From Spirochaetales bacterium (GTDB lineage Bacteria; Spirochaetota; Spirochaetia; JABEVK01), in assembly GCA_013044245.1 (NCBI GenBank), contig JABEVK010000041.1, positions 1 to 52,008 of the forward strand: a stretch of DNA of 52,008 nucleotides, read 5' to 3'. Of the stretch, positions 44,910-52,008 are shown one piece after another; position 1 is the stretch's first letter; the number at the start of each line of letters is the position of its first letter. A model generated the notes under the pieces. The model was not told where the DNA came from. It was given only the letters and a program-made list of their open reading frames with translations, and did not search any database. A program made the translations under genes and the position numbers.

Positions 44910-46294
44910 AACCCTTCCTCCCCAGTTTTTTCACCCAGAGGCGTTCCCAGCCAAAAGGAGAATCGTGCTCCACGCCCCGGTTCCCCCTCTGCCCAAATTT
45001 GCCCCCCATGCCGAGTGACAACCCGTTGGACCAGGGCCAGCCCTATGCCGTTCCCCGGATAATCCGAGGCATCATGTAGTCGTTGAAAGGCTTGAAAGAG
45101 TTTTGAGACATCCTGCATCGAAAAACCTGCTCCGTTGTCGTCGACCGTAAAGATAGGGCGAGTTCCGCCGGAACTCGTCAGTCGGATACGGGCCCCTTCT
45201 GTTTTTGAGGTATACTTCCAGGCATTTCCTAAAAGATTTCTCAAGGCGGCTTTCATCAAGCCAGGGTCTACCACGACCGTCAAGGGCCTTTCGCACCAAA
45301 AGTCGACTTCGCGGGCCGGTTCCGCTTCACGAAGCTCGGCGATAACCTGATCAGCGAGAATGGCCAGATCAACTTCTACCCGCCGCATGGGGGAACGAGT
45401 GACTCGCGACAAAGCCAACAAATCAGAAATTAGGCTCGACATACGGTTAACGCCGCGTCGCAGTTTTCTTAAGTAATCTTGGGCTGCAGGCGGAAGAACG
45501 GCGGCAAAGTCTTCTTCGACAGCAGTAGCATAGCCGTCAATGGCGCGCAAAGGCGCCTGAAGGTCATGCGACACCGAGTAACTGAAAGCTTCTAACTCGC
45601 GATTAGCCGCCTGAAGCTCTGCCGTGCGTTCCTGAACCAGGGCTTCGAGGTTGTCGCGATAGACGCGCAACGAGCGTCTGGTGACTTCGAGACTACTGCC
45701 AAGCTTACCCAACTCATTGGGAGTCTCCCAGGTATACTCCTTGTCTAGCGCTTGGTTCGCTAGCCGACTAGATTGTTCTTCTAACCGTTTCACGGGCAAA
45801 AGGAACTGCCTGTTGAGAAACACGTAGATTAAAACTAAGCTCAGAACAAGCTGAAGTAGCAGACCGGCGACCATGGGTAACAATTGTTTACCAATCGCCG
45901 CATAATCACTGATGGGGTCCATGGTCAGCCGCAAAGTTCCGATGACTCCCCCGTCATGGAGGATGGATTGCGCATCAGTCACGGCAAGTGGGCTATCCGC
46001 AAGAGGGCTGGCGCGCTCAAGAAAAACCGTGCCGTCCGGCTCGGCGATCACAACACGCCGGACCCGATGGTCTGTCATGACGCTTTCAACCAATTTGAGC
46101 GCACTTTCTTGGTCAAAATTCCATAAAAGCTCTTGGGTCCCGTAAACTAGAATATTCTCAAGCCGGGCTTTATCGCCCCAAAAGTGGGACCGAATTTCTT
46201 GGTGGAGCTGAAAATACTGAATCACTCCGCTGACCACAGCCGGCGTGAACAGCCCCACAAAAACGAGGATCAATACACTACGGCGAAGTGGCAC
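44906..46294 (-). CDS. Membrane sensor histidine kinase
   Basis: This 462-residue kinase starts at GTG 46294 with agagg five bases upstream. Helix 1 covers about residues 7-28, and a periplasmic sensor of about 110 residues follows (VRRVVIAEPDGTVFLE). Helix 2 covers about 137-160, with a HAMP region after it. HisKA carries YSVSHDLQAPLRAIDGY with the phosphoryl His near residue 241. The ATPase has NLLGNAWKYT, DDNGAGF and GIGLALV. There is no receiver of its own. It overlaps the hybrid kinase downstream, whose C-terminal receiver could be the phosphate acceptor. Confidence 0.9.
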   Translation of the reverse strand: MPLRRSVLILVFVGLFTPAVVSGVIQYFQLHQEIRSHFWGDKARLENILVYGTQELLWNFDQESALKLVESVMTDHRVRRVVIAEPDGTVFLERASPLADSPLAVTDAQSILHDGGVIGTLRLTMDPISDYAAIGKQLLPMVAGLLLQLVLSLVLIYVFLNRQFLLPVKRLEEQSSRLANQALDKEYTWETPNELGKLGSSLEVTRRSLRVYRDNLEALVQERTAELQAANRELEAFSYSVSHDLQAPLRAIDGYATAVEEDFAAVLPPAAQDYLRKLRRGVNRMSSLISDLLALSRVTRSPMRRVEVDLAILADQVIAELREAEPAREVDFWCERPLTVVVDPGLMKAALRNLLGNAWKYTSKTEGARIRLTSSGGTRPIFTVDDNGAGFSMQDVSKLFQAFQRLHDASDYPGNGIGLALVQRVVTRHGGQIWAEGEPGRGARFSFWLGTPLGEKTGEEGL

Positions 46295-46351
46295 AGGTAC
46301 CTCTTGCCTTTATTTTATCGCATCCCCAGCAGGGAAAAAAGAGTTTTCTTG

Positions 46352-46401
46352 CTACGCTATCCGTAGTGCTTAGCCTAAAAAAAAACCCTATATGCGGGGT
46401 T
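46352..46401 (+). promoter_or_regulatory. Two candidate NrdR-type boxes upstream of nrdA
   Basis: Two imperfect palindromes with a CTAT centre occur: CTACGCTATCCGTAG at 46352-46366 and AACCCTATATGCGGGGTT at 46384-46401. Their centres are about 33 bases apart, close to three helical turns, which is how paired NrdR boxes are usually set. The second also lies inside a larger stem (AGCCTAA with TTAGGCT). Similarity to the published box is only partial. Confidence 0.35.
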
Positions 46402-46461
46402 AGGCTCTTTACAACCAGGAATTTTCCGGTATATTGAGAACCAGTCTAAAACGGGAGAAGA

Positions 46462-49014
46462 ATGATGGAAGCGTTACTCGTAGAGGTCCTGCCGACCCCG
46501 CAAGCTTTAGGTCTGGAGGTTCCAGCTTTTCAGATCAAAAAAAAGGATGGGAGTCTGGAAAACCTGAACTTTGACAAGCTGGTCAAAACCCTCGCCCGCT
46601 GTGGAGCCCTCCAGGAGGGGGTTTCCCTGAAAGCCATCCTTCGTGAAACCTTTAAAAGCCTTTTTGACGGCGCAACCACCGTGGACGTGGAATTAGCCCT
46701 CATTTTAGCCGCTTCGTCTTACATCGAACGGGACCCCGCCTACAGCCGCATTGCGAGCCGCCTGTTTCGGCAAAAAATTGCCAAAGAAGTCACATGTCAA
46801 TCGTTGAACGGCAGAACGGATGAACAGGTTCTTCGAAACAGCTTTGTTCAGAATATTCGGCTTGGTGTCGAAAAAGGCTACTTAGACGCCAGCATGCTGG
46901 GGTTCGACTTAGAACGCCTGGCCTTGGAACTGAACTTTGAGCGCGATCTTCTTTTGGATTACATCGGAATTCAGACTCTCTATGAACGATACTTTTTGAA
47001 AGACGGTAAACGGGTACTTGAGACACCTCAAGCGTTTTGGATGCGGGCGGCCATGGGATTGGCTCTACAAGAAAAGGACAAAGAAACTTGGGCCGCCGCG
47101 TTTTACCACCAGTACTCTCAGCTCTTGTTCGTCTCTTCGACCCCTACGCTGTTCCATTCGGGTCTTTCGCACCCCCAACTTTCTTCTTGTTACCTGTCAA
47201 CCGTCGAGGATGACCTGACCAGCATTTTTAAGGTCCTGGGCGACAACGCCCAACTGTCTAAGTGGTCAGGAGGGATCGGCAACGACTGGACAAATATCCG
47301 TGCCACGGGCAGTGCGATTGCCTCGACCCAGGTAGAAAGCCAAGGGGTTATACCCTTTTTGAAGATTGCCAACGATGTCACCGTAGCCATTAACCGCTCG
47401 GGAAAGCGCCGAGGAGCGACCTGTGCCTACCTCGAAACCTGGCACCTCGACATAGAGGATTTTTTGGATCTGAAACGCAACACGGGGGATGAACGTCGCC
47501 GTACGCACGACATGAACACCGCCAACTGGATTCCTGACCTATTTATGAAACGCGTACAAGAAGAAGGGGATTGGACGCTCTTTTCTCCATCGGACGTGCC
47601 CGATTTGCACGATTTATACGGCAAAAAATTCGAAGAACGTTACCTCGCATACGAGGCGATGACGCGGAATGGTCAACTGACCCATTTCAAGCGACTCGAA
47701 GCGGTTAAGCTCTTTCGCAAGATGTTAACGCGGTTGTACGAAACCGGCCACCCGTGGCTGACTTTCAAAGACCCGTCGAATATTCGGTCACCGCAGGACC
47801 ATGTCGGGGTCGTGCACAACTCAAACCTCTGTACAGAAATTACGCTCAACAACTCGGCTGAAGAAACCGCCGTATGCAACCTGGGCTCGGTTAATTTGGC
47901 GAAATTTATTCGCGACGGCCAACTCGATGAGGAGGCTTTAGCTCACACTGTTCGAGTGGCCATGCGGATGCTGGACAACGTTGTGGATATCAACTACTAC
48001 CCCACGAGTGAAGCCCGCCGTTCTAACCTTCGACACCGTCCCGTTGGCCTTGGTTTGATGGGCTTTCAGGATGCCCTATTTCAACTACGCCTCCCCTTCG
48101 AGTCAGACGGCGCTTTAGAGTTTGCCGACCGCTCGATGGAACTAATTTCGTATCACGCTATTTTGGCCAGCTCAGAACTTGCCGCCGAAAAAGGTGCCTA
48201 TGAAAGCTTTCCCGGTTCCAAATGGGACCGCGGCATCCTCCCCCTCGATACCATTGCTCTGCTAGAAGAAGAACGAGGGATTTCTATCCCGGGCGACCGC
48301 AGTACGACGCTGGACTGGGCTTATGTACGTTCGCAAATTCGTGCCCATGGTATGCGCAACTCTAACACCATGGCCATTGCCCCGACGGCTACCATCAGTA
48401 ACATTGCCGACAGCTACCCTTGCATTGAGCCGATTTACAAAAATATCTATGTCAAAGCCAACATGTCGGGTGAATTCACTGTGGTTAATAATTACTTAGT
48501 GGCCGATTTGAAGGCACGTGGCCTGTGGAACCCCGAAATGCTCGACAAGCTGAAGTACTACGATGGGAACCTTAGTCAGATTCCTGAAATTCCTGACGAC
48601 CTGAAAGCCCTTCATAAAGAAGCTTTCGAGTGCGATCCGCTTCGCCTGATTCACATGACCGCTCGTCGCGGCAAATGGATCGATCAAAGTCAGAGCCACA
48701 ACGTGTTCTTGAAAGGCTCAAGCGGAAAACTTCTTGAGCAAATTTATCTGGAAGCTTGGAAGGCCGGGCTCAAGACAACCTATTATTTAAGAAGTCTCGC
48801 GGCTACGCAAATTGAGAAATCGACTCTCGACGCGTCCAAGTTTGGTTTTACCCAAAAGCGAGTCTACAAAACTCTTGAAGAAGAAACCGGTGCCCAGAAG
48901 GAACTTCCGTTCAAACCGACAGATAGTTTTGAGTCGGATGATCTTGGATCCGGTGCCAGCAACGTGGGTAAAGCTTGTTCGGTGCTGGACCCTACCTGTG
49001 AAGCCTGCCAATGA
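46462..49014 (+). CDS. nrdA: Ribonucleoside-diphosphate reductase alpha subunit (class I)
   Basis: This 850-residue catalytic subunit makes deoxyribonucleotides. An N-terminal ATP-cone (about residues 22-110) gives allosteric activity control. The redox Cys is in LSSCYLST near residue 240, with the substrate-site GIGNDWTNIR after it. The NLCTEI motif near residue 455 carries the thiyl-radical Cys, and CNLGSVNL follows. The paired tyrosines of the radical path are in TTYYLRS near residue 775. The C-terminus ends in CEACQ, the mobile Cys pair re-reduced by thioredoxin or glutaredoxin. The beta subunit NrdB needed for class I chemistry is not in the window. gggagaag precedes tandem ATGs at 46462 and 46465. 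Confidence 0.93.
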   Translation: MMEALLVEVLPTPQALGLEVPAFQIKKKDGSLENLNFDKLVKTLARCGALQEGVSLKAILRETFKSLFDGATTVDVELALILAASSYIERDPAYSRIASRLFRQKIAKEVTCQSLNGRTDEQVLRNSFVQNIRLGVEKGYLDASMLGFDLERLALELNFERDLLLDYIGIQTLYERYFLKDGKRVLETPQAFWMRAAMGLALQEKDKETWAAAFYHQYSQLLFVSSTPTLFHSGLSHPQLSSCYLSTVEDDLTSIFKVLGDNAQLSKWSGGIGNDWTNIRATGSAIASTQVESQGVIPFLKIANDVTVAINRSGKRRGATCAYLETWHLDIEDFLDLKRNTGDERRRTHDMNTANWIPDLFMKRVQEEGDWTLFSPSDVPDLHDLYGKKFEERYLAYEAMTRNGQLTHFKRLEAVKLFRKMLTRLYETGHPWLTFKDPSNIRSPQDHVGVVHNSNLCTEITLNNSAEETAVCNLGSVNLAKFIRDGQLDEEALAHTVRVAMRMLDNVVDINYYPTSEARRSNLRHRPVGLGLMGFQDALFQLRLPFESDGALEFADRSMELISYHAILASSELAAEKGAYESFPGSKWDRGILPLDTIALLEEERGISIPGDRSTTLDWAYVRSQIRAHGMRNSNTMAIAPTATISNIADSYPCIEPIYKNIYVKANMSGEFTVVNNYLVADLKARGLWNPEMLDKLKYYDGNLSQIPEIPDDLKALHKEAFECDPLRLIHMTARRGKWIDQSQSHNVFLKGSSGKLLEQIYLEAWKAGLKTTYYLRSLAATQIEKSTLDASKFGFTQKRVYKTLEEETGAQKELPFKPTDSFESDDLGSGASNVGKACSVLDPTCEACQ

Positions 49015-49043
49015 CACTTTAGCGGTTCGCCTTTCTGAAGCAG

Positions 49044-49082
49044 GTAACTTGGCGGGGAGTTCCCTCCCTCGCCAAGTTAGCC
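49044..49082 (+). promoter_or_regulatory. Strong hairpin between nrdA and the thioredoxin-like gene
   Basis: AACTTGGCG at 49046-49054 pairs perfectly with CGCCAAGTT at 49070-49078, and outer GG/CC pairs and an inner GGGAG/CTCCC stem extend it. No T-run follows, so it may be an attenuator, an RNA-processing site or a weak terminator between the two genes. Confidence 0.6.
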
Positions 49083-49139
49083 GGTGGCTCCGACACCGTC
49101 CCAATTGCCTAGAACGTCGCGCGGCAGTATTTTTCAGCT

Positions 49140-49748
49140 ATGAGTAACCGTATTTCTCAAGACCGTTTGGCAAAAGCCCTTCATGATGCGCTTACTTGGT
49201 CCGAGTTTGTGGATCGGATGCAAGTCAATAAAGATCGTATTGAAGAAAATTTTCGCGCCCACCAGCTTACCGCTTCGGATCGTGCCGTTCTATCACGGTT
49301 ACCGTGTCGTCTGACCGTGCTAGCTTTGGTCCATGACTGGTGCGGTGATGTGGCTGCTAACCTTCCGATTTTGGCGCGCTTTGAAGAAGCAGGGTATATC
49401 AAACTGGCTATTCTCGAAAAGAATCCTCACAACACCGATTTAGGGTTGTTGTATCCCCATCGGAGCGGGGAAGTCCACATTCCTATTTACATTGCCTATG
49501 ATGACCAGCTTCAAGAACAAGGGCATTTTATTGAACGTTCCGCACGCCTCGACGCTCTGATGGCGAGTTGGACCGAAGAGTTTTGGCAAAAGAATTCACA
49601 ATTAACGCGTGCGGCGGAGTTCTCTCAGCTGGAAGAATCGACAAAAACACAGCTTCTGCTGTGGTTGAACAACCGCCGTAACGAAGTTCGCGACCAGGAG
49701 CGATCGGATATGGCGGCTTGGCTCAGTGAAGGAAGTTTCAAAAAATGA
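49140..49748 (+). CDS. Thioredoxin-like protein with a single active-site cysteine
   Basis: This 202-residue protein has a thioredoxin-like fold of the Thioredoxin_9 kind. The redox motif reads HDWCGDVAANLPIL near residue 67, so it has one Cys and no resolving Cys in the usual CxxC position. This class often reads DWCGDS. The cis-Pro is in VHIPIYIAYDD near residue 118. It could be a monothiol reductant or a non-redox partner. Location after nrdA hints at support of ribonucleotide reductase, but a hairpin lies between them. It overlaps the following TPR-like gene by four bases. No clear ribosome site is seen. Confidence 0.75.
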   Translation: MSNRISQDRLAKALHDALTWSEFVDRMQVNKDRIEENFRAHQLTASDRAVLSRLPCRLTVLALVHDWCGDVAANLPILARFEEAGYIKLAILEKNPHNTDLGLLYPHRSGEVHIPIYIAYDDQLQEQGHFIERSARLDALMASWTEEFWQKNSQLTRAAEFSQLEESTKTQLLLWLNNRRNEVRDQERSDMAAWLSEGSFKK

Positions 49749-50506
49749 CCGGAAAGAATCTTTTGTGGCGGCCAGCCGGGCGAGTTTCTGGTCGAAAGCT
49801 ACCGATCCTGGGAGTTTTCTTATTTGTTCTTGTGGGCGCAAACTGGGCACAAACCCCCAAAGGTGAGCCCTGGTATTCTGACTATGTGCAAGGGAACTTG
49901 TTAGATTGGACCACCCAGATAACCAATGCAAAGATTGAACTGCCGTCGCCCCCAACCCCTGACAGTCTATACAACTTGCTTGTTGCCGAGTTTGGCGCCG
50001 CTGGTACAGATTTGAAGCACAAGCACCCCAACGCCGCCAAGGAGCTTCTTCAAGACGCTATGCCTAGGCTGGCGACCTTGAAAAGCCTAGAAACCTCGGC
50101 TCGAACCTGGTTTATTTCGGCGGCCCTGAATAGCATCGCGATACAAACGGACCCTTGGCAAGCTCCGTTTCTTGGTCCGAAAGTTCAACAAGAAATTCAA
50201 AAAGCCTTACAAGCTGACCCCAACCTTCCGGAGGTTTGGCTGATGAAAGGGGATATTTCGTACAACGAGCCGCCGTTGTTTGGCGGTTCAACCGAAAAGG
50301 CTGTTGAATACTGGCAAAAGGCCCGCGAGCTGTGGCAGGCGCTTCCGCGTGAAGCAAGACACTCTTGGCTATATTTATATGACCTTGCCAACCTGCTTAA
50401 GGCTCAGAGTAAAGCCGGTCATGACAACCAAGCCCAAGAGCTTTGGCAAGAAATGATTGCCGAAGCACCAGGCTTAACGTCGCAACACGATCGTTTCTGG
50501 CCCTAA
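49745..50506 (+). CDS. Exported TPR-like protein
   Basis: This 253-residue protein has a basic start and a hydrophobic signal segment (ILGVFLFVLVGANWAQ), probably exported to the periplasm or held in the inner membrane. The mature part is helical with TPR-like units: AKELLQDAMPRLATL, VQQEIQKALQADPNLPEVWLMKGD, TEKAVEYWQKARELW, NQAQELWQEMIAEAPG. PPLFGGSTEKAVEYW recalls repeat proteins in which PPLFGG marks a helix turn. The start is ATGA overlapping the thioredoxin-like gene, indicating coupling. Partner and function are unknown. Confidence 0.65.
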   Translation: MTGKNLLWRPAGRVSGRKLPILGVFLFVLVGANWAQTPKGEPWYSDYVQGNLLDWTTQITNAKIELPSPPTPDSLYNLLVAEFGAAGTDLKHKHPNAAKELLQDAMPRLATLKSLETSARTWFISAALNSIAIQTDPWQAPFLGPKVQQEIQKALQADPNLPEVWLMKGDISYNEPPLFGGSTEKAVEYWQKARELWQALPREARHSWLYLYDLANLLKAQSKAGHDNQAQELWQEMIAEAPGLTSQHDRFWP

Positions 50507-50537
50507 ATCCCCTAGTCTTAGCGCCTCTTACAAGGTC

Positions 50538-51515
50538 TTAGCGCAACACCTTGGCAGCTTCGACCGCTCCGTAGGTAATGATCCAGTCAGCGCCGGCTCG
50601 ACGGATTGCATAAAGATTTTCCATGAGGCCGTCTTGGTAATCAAAGAGTCCATGATCGGCCCCGTGAACGACCATCATGTATTCTCCCGAGGTGTGATAG
50701 GCGGCTAACGGGGCTTCGGGAAAGGCCGCTTTTACCCGCTCAATCATATCGAGATAAAAGGTCGCGGGCTTAACCATAACGGCATCAGCGCCCTCTTCTA
50801 AGTCAGCCCGGACTTCCTCTACCCCCTGAAGGCGAGTACGATAATCCATCTGATAAGATTTACGGTCACCGTGTCCGGGGGCCGAACCTGCGGCATCGCG
50901 AAAAGGACCATAGAGCTTGCTGGCATACTTGGCCGAATACCCCATAACCTTGGCGTGAAGGTGCTCTTGCTCCAACCGTTCCCGGATGGCTAGAACTTGG
51001 CCATCCATCATTGCCGAAGGTGCAACGTAATCCGCCCCTGCACGGGCATGAGAGGCCGCCATGGCCGCCAATACCGGGAGTGTCGCGTCATTATCCACCA
51101 TCTGGCCCCGTAAAAGGCCACAATGCCCATGGTCGGTATAGGCGCATACGCAGACATCGGTCATGACGGTAAGGCCCGATAATCGGTTTTTGAGTTCGGC
51201 TACAGCTCGCGATACCAGGGCGTCGTCGCTCACGGCAGCCTGCGCCTGCGGGTGCTTCTGAGAAGCCTCCGGGACGCCAAACAAAAGGACTTTTGTCACG
51301 CCGCTGTCACGAGCGACTTTGGCTGCTTCCACCAACCGGTCGATTGACAGGTGGGACACTCCTTTTAAAGAGCTTATTGGCTCATCAACACCTTTCCCTT
51401 CAACGACAAAAAGTGGAAGGATTAAATCTTCGGGCCCGAGGCGGACATCAGCATTTCGGTCACGAAGCTCTTGAGTGGCGCGTAGCGGGCGAAATCGTCG
51501 AAAAAGATCAGCCAT
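50538..51515 (-). CDS. hemB: Delta-aminolevulinic acid dehydratase (porphobilinogen synthase)
   Basis: This TIM-barrel enzyme of about 325 residues joins two 5-aminolevulinates into porphobilinogen in haem synthesis. Catalytic lysines are in GYSAKYASKLYGPFRDA (about residue 190) and VMVKPATFY (about residue 245). The Cys-rich zinc site DVCVCAYTDHGHCG (about residue 115) marks it as the zinc-dependent type, not the Asp-rich magnesium type. ATG at 51515 begins the normal N-terminus MADLFRRFRPLR, with aaggag 11 bases upstream. It overlaps the hemD stop by eight bases, so translation is coupled. Confidence 0.95.
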   Translation of the reverse strand: MADLFRRFRPLRATQELRDRNADVRLGPEDLILPLFVVEGKGVDEPISSLKGVSHLSIDRLVEAAKVARDSGVTKVLLFGVPEASQKHPQAQAAVSDDALVSRAVAELKNRLSGLTVMTDVCVCAYTDHGHCGLLRGQMVDNDATLPVLAAMAASHARAGADYVAPSAMMDGQVLAIRERLEQEHLHAKVMGYSAKYASKLYGPFRDAAGSAPGHGDRKSYQMDYRTRLQGVEEVRADLEEGADAVMVKPATFYLDMIERVKAAFPEAPLAAYHTSGEYMMVVHGADHGLFDYQDGLMENLYAIRRAGADWIITYGAVEAAKVLR

Positions 51516-52008
51516 GGTGAGAAGTTCTCCTTTTATCAAGAACATAGGGACCCAAACGAAAACTGGGAAACAACTCTTGCAACGCTATAGCCGTTGGTTC
51601 TCCCATCGGAGAAAGTAAGAGGTGGGACGGCAACTGCGGAAAGCAATCGGCCAGCGCTCGGGCGCAGGACGGTGAGGTCACAACAACCTCGTCGATCTGT
51701 GTCCAATCGGGGTCGGGACATGCTAACTGACGATTTTTATAGACGGTAACGCGCTGAACACGCCAACCCCGCTCCGCCAGTTTAGATAAAACATCGGAGG
51801 CTATTTCTGAGGCGGGGAACAACAAACGATTACCTTCACTTTCCCGGCTGGCCAAGGCTTCTACCAAACCGCGAGCATCTTCTCGCTCGGCGATGAGATC
51901 AACGTTCCACCCGTCGTCTCTGAGCGCCTGGGCGGTCGATTGTCCCACGGCGGCTATTTTCCATGATGGTCTAAGCGGAGAGACCTGTTGCCCGATCCAC
52001 CCCAAACG
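51508..52008 (-). CDS. hemD: Uroporphyrinogen-III synthase, 5' part outside window
   Basis: The visible 166 codons are the C-terminal part of HemD, which closes and inverts hydroxymethylbilane to uroporphyrinogen III. Typical pieces are AAVGQSTAQALRDDGW (phosphate loop), RLLFPASEIASDVLSKLAERGW and VVVTSPSCARAL. The stop lies inside the start of hemB (CACCATGGCTGA). The order hemD-hemB is a common haem operon arrangement. The gene runs off the right edge; upstream partners are not seen. Confidence 0.88.
   Translation of the reverse strand, partial: RLGWIGQQVSPLRPSWKIAAVGQSTAQALRDDGWNVDLIAEREDARGLVEALASRESEGNRLLFPASEIASDVLSKLAERGWRVQRVTVYKNRQLACPDPDWTQIDEVVVTSPSCARALADCFPQLPSHLLLSPMGEPTAIALQELFPSFRLGPYVLDKRRTSHHG

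Noticed and set aside
46462-49748. nrdB next to nrdA
   Set aside because: The following gene is thioredoxin-like with no di-iron ligand pattern; NrdB must lie outside the window.
1-52008. CRISPR arrays, rRNA and tRNA genes
   Set aside because: No regularly spaced repeats, rRNA-like blocks or convincing tRNA cloverleaf were noticed by eye; a covariance search was not possible.

Overview
The window looks like a chromosome segment of a free-living, didermic, motile-type bacterium of roughly balanced base composition. Several genes point towards the Spirochaetota: a divergent Leptospira-like membrane pyrophosphatase, CheX-type phosphatases, cyclic-nucleotide-binding/metallo-beta-lactamase fusions, ChvE/MmsAB sugar uptake, and FecR plus beta-barrel remnants. 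This assignment is inferred from remembered family distributions and was not searched. No rRNA, tRNA or CRISPR array was seen.

Layout. 1-10.4 kb: a partial FAD monooxygenase, hppA, a secreted polysaccharide deacetylase, a zinc/manganese ABC operon (ATPase, two permeases, binding lipoprotein) that runs tail-to-tail into fur, an old-yellow-enzyme gene and a flavodoxin. 10.4-15.8 kb: a visibly AT-richer sugar uptake block on the minus strand (chvE, mmsA, frameshifted mmsB, a CIA30-like secreted protein) with a divergent AraC regulator. 15.8-19.2 kb: a graveyard with a broken FecR gene, a broken outer-membrane protein gene, an internally deleted IS256-type element with both inverted repeats, and a stop-containing repeat-protein remnant. 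19.2-25.3 kb: a HAD phosphatase and, divergent from it, a sigma-54-type promoter driving CheY, CheX, an ammonium-transporter/CheA-like kinase fusion and a degenerate PAS-cyclase. This operon ends in stacked hairpins. 25.3-33.4 kb (minus strand): a cNMP-binding/MBL protein, mbfA, sbcD and sbcC. 33.4-39.5 kb: a CDF metal transporter, an unknown protein, and a second operon of the same plan as the first (CheY, CheX, membrane CheA-like kinase) ending in an unknown 468-residue protein. 39.5-46.3 kb (minus strand): pheA, a GGDEF protein, a lytic transglycosylase, a hybrid kinase and a membrane kinase. 46.4-52 kb: nrdA, a thioredoxin-like protein, a TPR-like secreted protein, then hemB and partial hemD on the minus strand.

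Most notable system. Two paralogous operons build what looks like a chemotaxis-style phosphorelay without CheW or methyl-accepting receptors. In each, one protein carries a membrane sensor domain, a PAS region, an Hpt domain and a CheA-like ATPase. It is encoded directly after a stand-alone CheY and an overlapping CheX phosphatase. In one copy the sensor is a complete-looking ammonium transporter, and the promoter matches the nitrogen-associated sigma-54 consensus. The sensors and the last gene differ between the copies, as expected for a modular signalling cassette. Metal handling (Zn/Mn ABC, Fur, MbfA, CDF) is a second theme of the window.
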